Notes under the pieces: generated by a model
Databases searched by the model: none
The model's input: only the letters and a program-made list of their open reading frames with translations
What the model was told of the DNA's origin: nothing
Made by a program: the position numbers and the translations under genes
Shown here: one piece after another, positions 1 through 6,848 of the stretch
How positions within the stretch are numbered: position 1 is the first letter of the stretch
Layout: the number at the start of each line of letters is the position of its first letter
Assembly: GCA_003241475.1 (NCBI GenBank)
Contig: QFQB01000076.1
Coordinates: forward strand, 1-9,893
Source: Micavibrio aeruginosavorus
Lineage (GTDB): Bacteria > Pseudomonadota > Alphaproteobacteria > Micavibrionales > Micavibrionaceae
DNA length: 9,893 nucleotides
Reading direction: 5' to 3'

Positions 1-42
1 GGAAGCTTTCTTCAGGGGGCGCTCTTCGATGCTGTTGGTCAA
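1..42 (-). CDS. Possible 5' end of a downstream gene, perhaps ilvB (partial)
   Basis: After the leader ORF, one minus-strand frame stays open to the window edge. From a TTG at 42-40 it reads LTNSIEERPLKKAS, and the codon choice looks like coding DNA. No ATG or GTG is available in this frame, and a GGAGG sequence lies about 20 bases upstream of the TTG, too far for a standard ribosome binding site, so the start is uncertain. The guess of acetolactate synthase large subunit (ilvB/ilvI) rests only on the leader peptide in front of it and on miaA often preceding ilv genes in alphaproteobacteria. No diagnostic motif is inside the window. Confidence 0.25.
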   Translation of the reverse strand, partial: MTNSIEERPLKKAS

Positions 43-50
43 AACCCGCG

Positions 51-119
51 TCAGATCGATAGCGCCTCCGTAAGGAGCACCACGAGAAGCACGACGAGAA
101 TGTTGACGGACTTTTGCAT
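51..119 (-). CDS. Putative branched-chain amino acid leader peptide (ilv attenuator type)
   Basis: A 22-codon ORF begins 10 bases after the miaA stop. It starts MQKSVNILVVLLVVLLTEAL and ends with Ser-Ile-stop. Thirteen of 22 residues are Leu, Val or Ile, including an unbroken run of nine at residues 8-16 after Ile7 (two Val-Val and two Leu-Leu pairs). Codon third positions are mostly G or C, as in a translated frame. Leader peptides of this composition control ilv operons in other proteobacteria: ribosomes stall on Leu/Val/Ile codons when the charged tRNAs are scarce. No good Shine-Dalgarno precedes the ATG, so translation could be coupled to the end of miaA. No classical attenuator hairpin with a T run is visible before the edge. 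It could instead be a chance hydrophobic ORF. Confidence 0.5.
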   Translation of the reverse strand: MQKSVNILVVLLVVLLTEALSI

Positions 120-129
120 GGGGTTAACG

Positions 130-1035
130 CTACGCCACAGTTTCGATCTTGGCAATATTTTTTTGCGGCTTCACTTGATTGTTAAACCAAGTCGTCTGGC
201 GTTTGGCGTATTGGCGCGTTTCGGTCTGGGCAAGATTAACCGCATCTTCCCTTGAAATCCGGCCATCACGCCAAGCTCTGAGGCCGTTGGCCCCAACGGT
301 TTTGATAAGCACGGAGTCTTTTGAAATTTCGCCGCGCTCCACCTTTTTATCGAATTCTTCCAGTTCTTCCGCCGCGCCGTCTTCTAGCATTCGTTCGAAA
401 CGATCATTACAGCGTTTATAAAGCGTCTCGCGTTCAGGCATGACCAGCGTGATGTCGAATTGCCAATCTTCCGGCGGCGCGGCCTTGGGTTGTTTTTGCC
501 AATAGGCTAGGGGCTTTCCGGTGGCTTCGAATATTTCCCACGCATGAATCAGCCGCGCCGTATGCATGGGATGATATTGCGAAGCTGTTTCCGGATCACG
601 CTTTGCCAGTTCTGCATGGAACGCCGGATTGCCGATGCGCGCCTGATAGTCCACCGCCATCTTGCGGATATCATCCGGCACATCGGGAATAGGGGAGATG
701 CCTTCGATCAGCGTTTTGATGTATAGCCCGTTGCCGCCTGTGACGATGGGAATGATTTTTTTTTCCAGCAATTCTTCGATAACGGGAATCGCCATTTCGC
801 GCCATGTGCCGGCGGAGCAATTGTCATCGGGATGCATTGTGCCGTAAAGATGATGCGGAACGAGCTTTTGTTCGTCTTTTGTCGGTTGTGCGCAAAGAAT
901 TGGCAGTTCCGAATAAATCTGGCGGGAATCGCAATTCACAATTGCGCCGCCGCGTTCCAGCGCGCGACGCACGGCAAGCGCGGACTTACCGCTGGCGGTG
1001 GGGCCTGCAATGATATGGATGTTTTTTTTGCTCAT
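130..1035 (-). CDS. miaA: tRNA dimethylallyltransferase MiaA
   Basis: This enzyme transfers the dimethylallyl group of DMAPP to N6 of A37 in tRNAs reading UNN codons, the first step to (ms2)i6A. From the ATG at 1035 the protein has 301 residues, normal for the family. The P-loop GPTASGKS is at residues 11-18, the DSRQIY motif (family D-S-x-Q) at 36-41, and the C-terminal region has the RQYAKRQTTWF signature. The conserved GGTGLY motif reads GGNGLY at 100-105, so the usual Thr is Asn102. A GTG codon directly precedes the ATG (1038-1036); the P-loop position shows that the start must be here. The ribosome binding sequence GAGGG and the start codon both lie in a hairpin arm (1034-1063). The gene follows the Do protease by about 37 bases on the same strand. 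Confidence 0.96.
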   Translation of the reverse strand: MSKKNIHIIAGPTASGKSALAVRRALERGGAIVNCDSRQIYSELPILCAQPTKDEQKLVPHHLYGTMHPDDNCSAGTWREMAIPVIEELLEKKIIPIVTGGNGLYIKTLIEGISPIPDVPDDIRKMAVDYQARIGNPAFHAELAKRDPETASQYHPMHTARLIHAWEIFEATGKPLAYWQKQPKAAPPEDWQFDITLVMPERETLYKRCNDRFERMLEDGAAEELEEFDKKVERGEISKDSVLIKTVGANGLRAWRDGRISREDAVNLAQTETRQYAKRQTTWFNNQVKPQKNIAKIETVA

Positions 1036-1063
1036 CACCCTCGGAGATAGCCCCGAGGGTGAT
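1034..1063 (-). promoter_or_regulatory. Perfect 11-bp hairpin over the miaA ribosome binding site and start
   Basis: The arms at 1063-1053 and 1044-1034 are perfect complements (ATCACCCTCGG and CCGAGGGTGAT) with an 8-base loop. It lies between the protease stop and miaA. On the transcribed strand the second arm contains GAGGG and the first two bases of the miaA ATG, so folding would hide the initiation site. No T run follows on the minus strand (an A8 run does), so it is not a standard intrinsic terminator. It may also protect the 3' end of the protease mRNA. Confidence 0.7.
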
Positions 1064-1072
1064 AAATTGCAA

Positions 1073-2647
1073 TTATTTCTTGAGTTTCAGCGCCACGAAG
1101 CGGACATCGCCTTCGCGGTTAACCAGAAGAAGGACGGAAGATTTGCCGTCTTTTTCCGCCTTTGCGATGGCATCTGCGGCCTGTTTGGGCGCATCCACAG
1201 CCTGCTGGTTGATTTCCACGATGACATCGCCAGGCTCAAGTCCTTTCGTCGCGGCGTCGCTCGTGGGGGCAACCTTCATGACAACGACCCCTTTGACGTC
1301 TGCCGGGATGTTGAATGTCTTGCGGCTGGTCTCGCTGACCGATCCAACGCTCAGGCCTGTCTTGGCCAGATCAGTGGTTGCGGCTGGAGCAGGTTTTTCT
1401 TCTTTGGCCGGTTCATCAGACAGCAAGCCTGTTTCTTCGGCTTTTTCCAACTCACCCACTTTGATCTTGGCGGTCTTTTCCTTGCCGTCGCGCCAGAAGG
1501 TCAGTTCAACCGTGCTGTCGATCGGCGTTTCGGCAACAATGCGCGGCAGGTTGCGCATGGCGTTGACTTCTTTGCCGTCGAACTTGGTGATGATATCGCC
1601 CGGTTGCAGTTTCGCTTTTTCTGCAGGCCCGCCCGGCGTGACAGAGGCCACCAATGCGCCGTGAACGGTTTTCAGGTCAAGGCTTTCGGCGATCTCTTCG
1701 GTCACGCTTTGGATGCGCACGCCGATCCAGCCGCGGCGGGTTTTGCCGTATTCGATCAACTGTTTGATGACTGTGTTGGCCATGTTAGAGGGGATGGCGA
1801 AGCCGATCCCGACCGAACCGCCCGAGGGCGAGAAGATAGCTGTGTTGATGCCGATCACATCGCCTTGCAGATCGAACATCGGGCCGCCGGAGTTCCCGCG
1901 GTTGATAGAAGCATCCGTTTGAATGAAGTCGTCATATTGTCCGGCGTTGATATTGCGCTGCTGCGCGGAGATGATGCCGGCCGTCACCGTGCCGCCGAGG
2001 CCGAACGGGTTGCCGATGGCCAGAACCCAGTCGCCCACGCGCATCTTGTCGGAATCACCGAATTTTACGGCGGCGAGCTTCTTGCCTTTTTCAACCGGCA
2101 CCTGCAGCAGCGCCAGATCCATCTTTTCATCTTTGCCCAGAATTTTGGCGACCAGCGTCGTGTCGTCGCCGAAGGTCACGCGCACTTCGTCCGCATCCTT
2201 GATGACGTGGTTGTTGGTTACGACGTAGCCTTTTTCGCCATCGATGACGAAGCCGGAGCCGAGCGAGGCGGGCGGGATTGCAGGCTGCGCGCCGCCGCCT
2301 TGTCCGCCGTGCTTGTTCATGAATTCTTCAAAGAAGTCCTGAAAGGGTGAGCCGGGAGGGAGTTGCGGTATTTCGGGGGCCTGTCCTTGTCCATCCTCCC
2401 CGTTATCCAGACCCATGCCTTCTTCATCAATCGTCGCGCCGACTTTGAGCGTGGAGGAAATATTGACAACGGCAGGCAACAGATCATGCGCTATATCGGC
2501 GAAGGTCGCGGGCGCCCCCGGAGGGATAGGGGATGTCTTACCTTCGGGCTTGGCGATGACAGCTTCATCGGCGGCAAAGGTCAGGGCAGGCGAGAGGGCG
2601 GAAGAAAGAACGAGCAACGCGGAAAAAATCGTCAGGTGTTTTTGCAT
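1073..2647 (-). CDS. degP: Do-family (DegP/DegQ-like) periplasmic serine protease
   Basis: This is a trypsin-like ATP-independent protease and chaperone of the periplasm, 524 residues, typical of alphaproteobacterial Do proteins. The N-terminus is a signal peptide (MQKH, hydrophobic core, likely cleavage after TFA near residues 25-26). The catalytic triad is visible: His147 in TNNHVI, Asp177 in MDLALL, Ser253 in GNSGGPM. A Gly- and acid-rich loop (about 70-125) precedes the protease core. PDZ1 starts near GWIGVRI (about 306) and PDZ2 covers about 430-524, separated by an Ala/Pro/Lys/Glu-rich linker. GAAGG lies 6 bases before the ATG. The gene follows hflC with a 172-base gap holding its own promoter candidate, so it may be expressed separately. 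Whether it corresponds to DegP, DegQ or an alphaproteobacterial paralogue cannot be decided from sequence alone. Confidence 0.95.
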   Translation of the reverse strand: MQKHLTIFSALLVLSSALSPALTFAADEAVIAKPEGKTSPIPPGAPATFADIAHDLLPAVVNISSTLKVGATIDEEGMGLDNGEDGQGQAPEIPQLPPGSPFQDFFEEFMNKHGGQGGGAQPAIPPASLGSGFVIDGEKGYVVTNNHVIKDADEVRVTFGDDTTLVAKILGKDEKMDLALLQVPVEKGKKLAAVKFGDSDKMRVGDWVLAIGNPFGLGGTVTAGIISAQQRNINAGQYDDFIQTDASINRGNSGGPMFDLQGDVIGINTAIFSPSGGSVGIGFAIPSNMANTVIKQLIEYGKTRRGWIGVRIQSVTEEIAESLDLKTVHGALVASVTPGGPAEKAKLQPGDIITKFDGKEVNAMRNLPRIVAETPIDSTVELTFWRDGKEKTAKIKVGELEKAEETGLLSDEPAKEEKPAPAATTDLAKTGLSVGSVSETSRKTFNIPADVKGVVVMKVAPTSDAATKGLEPGDVIVEINQQAVDAPKQAADAIAKAEKDGKSSVLLLVNREGDVRFVALKLKK

Positions 2648-2680
2648 GATATGCCTTCGGAAGAAATAAATGGTCCAATC

Positions 2681-2709
2681 ACATTAGGCGGCGGTGGGCT
2701 TTCGGTCAA
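2681..2709 (-). promoter_or_regulatory. Candidate promoter of the Do protease gene
   Basis: On the minus strand a TTGACC -35 box (2709-2704) stands 17 bases from TAATGT (2686-2681), which would start transcription about 27 bases before the ATG. The -35 is strong and the -10 matches only half of the sigma-70 consensus. The sequence also resembles a heat-shock promoter (GTTG, about 18 bases, then CCTAATGT), which would suit a stress protease. This alternative reading is inference. Confidence 0.45.
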
Positions 2710-2819
2710 CTCGGCACAAAAAACACGCACACGCGGCTCTATACCCATAATTCTACGGTCCTGATGATGGCGCAAAAATGGCGATCCGCGACAATTTTGA
2801 TGACGCAGAGGAGAGGGAA

Positions 2820-3821
2820 TTAGTTGCGTTTGTCGAAATAGCGGAAGAAGTCGCTGTTGGGGGACAAGATCAGGCGTGTTTCCGGATCGGACAACGTGGT
2901 TTTGTAGGCTTCCATAGAGCGCATGAAGGAATAGAATTCCTTATCCTTGTTAAATGCATCCGCATAGGTCTTGATGGCGGCCTTGTCGCCCTCCCCCCGT
3001 AGTATCTGTGCATCGCGTTCAGCGTCCGCCATGATGACGGTGCGTTCTTTTTCCGCCGTGGCGCGGATTTCAAGTGCGAGCTGTTCGCCCTTCGAGCGCG
3101 TTTCTGTGGCGCGTTCGGTCATTTCAGAGATCATGCGGCGGACGGTGGAATCACGAAGCGCTTCGCCAAGGTCGGCGCGGACGATGCGGACATCGACGAT
3201 TTCAACGCCCATCTTGTCTTCTTTTATTTTTTGGTTCAGGCGCGTGTTGATTTCAGCCATGACGCGCGCACGGTCATGCGACAGAAGCTCTTTCAATGTG
3301 GTTTTGCCCAGAACGGTTCTGGTCGCTTCGTCGATGATGCTTTCGATGCGCTTGTTGGCGTTGTCGATGGAGCGTAGCGTCTTCATGAACTGCAACGGAT
3401 CGTTGATGCGGTAGCGCGCGAACGAATCCACGATGATCGGCTCGCCGCTTACGTTGTCGATCGGCGGAATGACGATTTCGTTTTTCTTCCCTGTTTCCAT
3501 AGGGTTTTGGGCCGCATCGTCAGCGGCGGTATCGGCAACGACTTTTTCAATGGTGCGGTCTTCGGGGCGCGTAATCAGGCTACTCGCGATGACCATTTGT
3601 TCGGGAGCCGGATCAACCGATAAAATGCGGCGATCGAAATAACGCACTTCCTGAACCAGCGGCAATTTGAAATGCAGGCCGGGTTTGCGAAGGTCGCCCA
3701 CCGGCTGCCCGAGTTGCAGCACGATGGCTTGCTGCGTTTGATCGACGACGAACAGCACTTGCGAGATGCCTATGAGAACAAGGCCGAGAACGAAAAGTAC
3801 GAGTGTGAGTTTACCTTGCAT
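2820..3821 (-). CDS. hflC: FtsH modulator subunit HflC
   Basis: This is an SPFH/band-7 protein that pairs with HflK to form the large membrane-anchored cage around the FtsH protease. It has 333 residues: a single N-terminal membrane segment (about 5-26), an SPFH domain with VDSFARYRINDPLQF near 131-145, a long charged helical region (about 200-290) and the typical C-terminal NSDFFRYF. Relative to E. coli HflC it carries an extra stretch of roughly 45 residues, about 81-127, rich in Asp, Glu, Ala and Pro, between the end of SPFH strand VIAS and PIIVDSF. The start lies 4 bases after the hflK stop, so the two are co-translated; AGGGAC at the end of hflK can serve as ribosome binding site. No convincing terminator is visible in the gap after it. 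Confidence 0.95.
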   Translation of the reverse strand: MQGKLTLVLFVLGLVLIGISQVLFVVDQTQQAIVLQLGQPVGDLRKPGLHFKLPLVQEVRYFDRRILSVDPAPEQMVIASSLITRPEDRTIEKVVADTAADDAAQNPMETGKKNEIVIPPIDNVSGEPIIVDSFARYRINDPLQFMKTLRSIDNANKRIESIIDEATRTVLGKTTLKELLSHDRARVMAEINTRLNQKIKEDKMGVEIVDVRIVRADLGEALRDSTVRRMISEMTERATETRSKGEQLALEIRATAEKERTVIMADAERDAQILRGEGDKAAIKTYADAFNKDKEFYSFMRSMEAYKTTLSDPETRLILSPNSDFFRYFDKRN

Positions 3822-3825
3822 ATGC

Positions 3826-5016
3826 TTATTGTCCCTGTGCTTTGGTTGCGGGGGCAGCGTCTGTGGCCTGCGCTTTGGGGCGATTGAGTTCGTTCAGCGG
3901 AAGATAAGGCACGACGCCTTGCTTGCCGTTGTCGTCCAGAATGATTTTCTGGGCGTTTTTCAAAACGGATTCCATCGTCTCGATGTACATACGCTCTTTC
4001 GTGACATCCTGACCGCCCTGATAGGCGCTTAGAACGGAATTGAAGCGGTCCGCGTCACCGGTCGCGCGGGAGATAACAGATTGTTTGTAGGCTTCGGCTT
4101 CCTGCGTTACGCGGGTCGCGGCTCCTTTTGCTTTGGGGATGATGTCTTCGCGGTAGGCTTGTGCACGGTTTTGCACGTCTTCGGCATCCTGCTTGGCCGA
4201 TTGCACATCCTGAAACGCGCTTTGAACGTCAGGGTGGACTTCGGCGGAGTTGATCAGGACCTGCGTGATGTTGATTCCCGATTTATAATCGTCGAGAATT
4301 TTCTGCATGATCTGCTTGGCTTGATCCGCCACCGCGCCGCGTTCCGTCGTGATGATCTGGAACATGCGGGTCTGGCCGACGACTTCGCGGATCGCGCTCT
4401 GTGCCACCTTGCGAAGCGTGTTTTCGGGGCTTTCAATGTTGAACATGAAGTTTTCGGCGCTGGAGATGTTCCACTGCACGACGAAATCCAGATCGACGAT
4501 GTTGAAGTCCGAGGTCAGCATCAGGCTTTCTTCGGGAACGTCGCGTCCGCTCATCTGGGTACGGCCTGCGATGGCGGGGGCGGTAAAGCCGATATTCATC
4601 GTGCGGATTTCATTGACGTTGATTTTATCGACTGTTTCAACAGGTGCAGGGAAATGATATTTCAAGCCTTCGGTATCCGCCGTGCTGGACAGGGCGCCGA
4701 AGCGCTTGATAACGGCGTGTTCCCCCGGACTGACGATGTAAAAGCCGCTCGCCAGCCAGATGGCGACGACAACGATGAGCGCGCCGAGGAACAATCCGCC
4801 GCCGCTGCCGAAATTGGCGGGGAATATGTCTTTCATCCCGTCTTGCATGCGGGCGAAAATATCGTCGAAATCGGGTTGATCGGGACCGCGTCCGCCGCCG
4901 CCGTTATCATTGCCGCCGCCCGATCCCCATGGATTTTTGCGCCCGCCGTTTCCGCCGCCGGGCGGCGTGCCCCAAGGGTTGCGTCCTTTATTTCCGGGGT
5001 TGTCGTTCCAAGCCAT
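3826..5016 (-). CDS. hflK: FtsH modulator subunit HflK
   Basis: This is the larger partner of HflC. It has 396 residues: a Gly/Asn-rich disordered cytoplasmic N-terminus (1-70) with two NPWG repeats, one transmembrane helix (about 75-94, LFLGALIVVVAIWLASGFYIV region), the SPFH domain starting at SPGEHAVIKRFG, and the helical part including DVQSAKQDAEDVQNRAQAY. The C-terminus is Ala/Lys/Thr-rich. A weak AGGA sits about 12 bases before the ATG. It is the first gene of the hflKC pair and is divergent from apbC, with 96 bases between the two starts. I could not pick a convincing promoter in that gap. Confidence 0.96.
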   Translation of the reverse strand: MAWNDNPGNKGRNPWGTPPGGGNGGRKNPWGSGGGNDNGGGGRGPDQPDFDDIFARMQDGMKDIFPANFGSGGGLFLGALIVVVAIWLASGFYIVSPGEHAVIKRFGALSSTADTEGLKYHFPAPVETVDKINVNEIRTMNIGFTAPAIAGRTQMSGRDVPEESLMLTSDFNIVDLDFVVQWNISSAENFMFNIESPENTLRKVAQSAIREVVGQTRMFQIITTERGAVADQAKQIMQKILDDYKSGINITQVLINSAEVHPDVQSAFQDVQSAKQDAEDVQNRAQAYREDIIPKAKGAATRVTQEAEAYKQSVISRATGDADRFNSVLSAYQGGQDVTKERMYIETMESVLKNAQKIILDDNGKQGVVPYLPLNELNRPKAQATDAAPATKAQGQ

Positions 5017-5112
5017 GGGCGTTCAATTTCCTAAATACTGTTTTTCGTTGCGCAGACGCGTGTAATGCTCAATAACAATAGCGGTTTTTCACACGCAGGG
5101 ACAACTCTTTAT

Positions 5113-6156
5113 ATGGCGGCAGACCTGAAAGACAAGATATTGGAAGCGCTTTCCGGCGTTATGTACGAGGGCACAGATATCGTGTCGCGCGGCATGGTGT
5201 CCGGCCTGCAGATCAGTGCAGGCAAAGATGTGTTTTTCGCACTCGATGTCGATCCCGCGATGGGGCCGGCAATGGAGCCTTTGCGCCGCGCCGCCGAAAA
5301 TGCGGTGCGTGCGGTTGCGGGCATCAAGGACGCGGCGGTGGTTTTGACGGCAGAGCGGGCGGCGAAGGCGGAACCCGATCCGCACGGCATGAACAAGAAC
5401 CCGCCGCTCGATCTTCCCATAAAACATATTATTGCCGTCGGCAGCGGCAAGGGCGGGGTCGGCAAATCGACCGTCGCGTTCAACCTTGCTGTCGCGCTGT
5501 CGAAAATGGGTTTGTCGGTCGGGCTGCTCGATGCGGATATCTACGGACCCTCGGTACCGAAACTTTCGGGACTGTCGGGGCAGAAACCGAAAACGGACGA
5601 AAGCGGAAAAATTATTCCGCTCGCGGCGCATGGCGTTCGCATGATGTCGATCGGGTTTATGGTCGAAGAAGACAAGGCGATGATCTGGCGCGGGCCGATG
5701 GTCCAGTCGGCCGTGTACCAGATGCTGCGCGATGTAAAATGGAATAACGATACACCCATTCTCGATGTGCTGGTTGTGGATATGCCGCCCGGAACAGGGG
5801 ACGTGCAGCTTACCCTTGCGCAGAAGGTGCCGGTCACCGGAGCGGTGATTGTGAGCACCCCGCAAGACCTTGCCTTGATCGATGCGCGCAAAGCTATAGC
5901 GATGTTTGAAAAAACCAATGTGAAGATACTGGGATTGATTGAAAATATGTCGTTTCATATTTGCGAAAACTGCGGCCATGAAGACCATGTTTTCGGGCGT
6001 GGCGGCGCGCAAAAAGAAGCATCGAAACAGGGCGTGCCGTTTCTGGGGGAAATACCGCTTAACGGGAAAATCCGCGAAGAATCCGATGCAGGGATGGTAG
6101 CATCGCATCCTATTTATTCACAGCTTGCCCACAAGCTTGCGGACAGCCTGAAATAA
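5113..6156 (+). CDS. apbC: Iron-sulfur cluster carrier ATPase ApbC/Mrp
   Basis: This MinD/Mrp-family P-loop ATPase binds and transfers Fe-S clusters in the cytoplasm. From the chosen ATG it has 347 residues. An N-terminal MIP18/DUF59 domain (about 5-90) contains GTDIVSRGMV. It is followed by the deviant Walker A GKGGVGKST at 112-120, the DADIYGPSVP signature, VVDMPPGTGD (Walker B region) and the C-E-N-C pair at Cys284 and Cys287, the conserved CxxC that bridges a cluster at the dimer interface. The frame is open back to an ATG at 5065, but the residues in between do not resemble the family and AGGGAC lies before the 5113 ATG, so 5113 is preferred. Mrp next to hflK is a familiar alphaproteobacterial arrangement. 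A terminator follows directly. Confidence 0.95.
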   Translation: MAADLKDKILEALSGVMYEGTDIVSRGMVSGLQISAGKDVFFALDVDPAMGPAMEPLRRAAENAVRAVAGIKDAAVVLTAERAAKAEPDPHGMNKNPPLDLPIKHIIAVGSGKGGVGKSTVAFNLAVALSKMGLSVGLLDADIYGPSVPKLSGLSGQKPKTDESGKIIPLAAHGVRMMSIGFMVEEDKAMIWRGPMVQSAVYQMLRDVKWNNDTPILDVLVVDMPPGTGDVQLTLAQKVPVTGAVIVSTPQDLALIDARKAIAMFEKTNVKILGLIENMSFHICENCGHEDHVFGRGGAQKEASKQGVPFLGEIPLNGKIREESDAGMVASHPIYSQLAHKLADSLK

Positions 6157-6160
6157 TTCG

Positions 6161-6177
6161 AGACGCGGCGTCTTTTT
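6161..6177 (+). terminator. Intrinsic terminator after apbC
   Basis: AGACG, loop CGG, CGTCT, followed by TTTT and a further T-rich stretch, 4 bases after the apbC stop. The stem is short (5 bp) but GC-containing and the T run is well placed. Confidence 0.55.
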
Positions 6178-6256
6178 GTCTTTTGGAGGCAAATTCTTTT
6201 TAAAACATGCCGGATCGTTAACGATATTTTTCTTTACAAGCGCAAAGTCTTCGTTG

Positions 6257-6272
6257 TTTATGAAAACATAAA
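6257..6272. repeat. Perfect AT-rich palindrome before the 186-residue ORF
   Basis: TTTATG and CATAAA flank AAAA as a perfect inverted repeat 15 bases before the GTG start at 6288 and just before its GAAAGG ribosome binding site. It could be a regulator binding site or a weak mRNA hairpin. In DNA of this composition a short AT palindrome can also be chance. Confidence 0.3.
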
Positions 6273-6287
6273 AGAAAGGCGTTCGCT

Positions 6288-6848
6288 GTGTCCAAGAAAT
6301 CCGATCCTTCAAAAAGCAAAGCAGGCATTGCCGAAATTTTTGCGGCTTTTTCGGGCGTTGTCTCGTTGGGGGTTACTTTATCGATGAAGGGGATTGAAAC
6401 GGACGAACACCCGCTTACCAATCTTGCTTGCAATGCGGCTTCGGAAATGTACCGTTTGCAATGCCGCATGATGGGAGAGAAGGGGACGGGCCGCGCGGCT
6501 CAGGACAGGCTGGCAGCCGAAGGGATTGATTTTCTGTCCCGCGCCGCGACGGTTCTGGCCGATTATCCGAAAGCCGTTCTGACGCGTCCGTTTGCAGGCA
6601 GCGCCGCAGGCGGGACGGCAAAAGACGTGCGCGATCATATTTTGGATATGCGCCGCCGCGAGTGGAAGGCGGAGACAACAAGACCGCTTACGCCTATGAA
6701 GCTCGAAGGACTGCCGAAAAAACCGTTTCAGGTAGCCTATCTTCCGCTGCCTGCCATCCGCGCCAAACGTCCGGCGGGATTATCCGCTTCCGATGATCAC
6801 AAGGCAAAGCGACGCGGCCGCACAAAGCCTGCGGCGAATATTGCTTAG
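6288..6848 (+). CDS. Unrecognised 186-residue protein
   Basis: I do not recognise this family. The GTG start is supported by GAAAGG 8 bases upstream. The N-terminus is polar and basic (MSKKSDPSKSK), followed by a moderately hydrophobic stretch, about residues 13-33, that could be an amphipathic helix rather than a true membrane segment. A Cys/Met-containing helical part (NLACNAASEMYRLQCRMMGE) follows. The middle region is Ala-rich, and the C-terminus is strongly basic (KAKRRGRTK), suggesting nucleic acid or membrane contact. No catalytic motif is evident. Composition and GC match the neighbours, so it looks native. Its stop abuts the folA stop with no base between, and no terminator separates the two converging transcripts. 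Confidence 0.7.
   Translation: MSKKSDPSKSKAGIAEIFAAFSGVVSLGVTLSMKGIETDEHPLTNLACNAASEMYRLQCRMMGEKGTGRAAQDRLAAEGIDFLSRAATVLADYPKAVLTRPFAGSAAGGTAKDVRDHILDMRRREWKAETTRPLTPMKLEGLPKKPFQVAYLPLPAIRAKRPAGLSASDDHKAKRRGRTKPAANIA

Noticed and set aside
1034..1063. Intrinsic terminator between the protease gene and miaA
   Set aside because: The stem is strong, but the transcribed strand continues with GAGC and an A run, not a T run, and the miaA start lies inside it; listed as a regulatory hairpin instead.
998..2350. 450-codon plus-strand ORF opposite the Do protease gene
   Set aside because: It is the antisense shadow of a GC-rich gene; the minus-strand protein has signal peptide, catalytic triad and PDZ domains, while the plus-strand product has no recognisable domain and a composition expected from reversed codons.
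2760..2820. Terminator after hflC
   Set aside because: There is a T5 run on the minus strand near 2774-2778 but the sequence before it forms only a 3-bp stem, so I do not call it.
4081..5034. 317-codon plus-strand ORF opposite hflK
   Set aside because: Antisense frame of a clear hflK; Phe/Asp/Val/Gly-rich reverse-codon composition and no domain.
5065..5112. N-terminal extension of apbC by 16 codons
   Set aside because: No ribosome binding site before 5065 and the residues are not conserved in the family; the start at 5113 fits the DUF59 domain boundary.
5089..6108. 339-codon minus-strand ORF opposite apbC
   Set aside because: Apbc is unambiguous on the plus strand; the opposite frame is His/Arg/Phe-rich with no recognisable motif.
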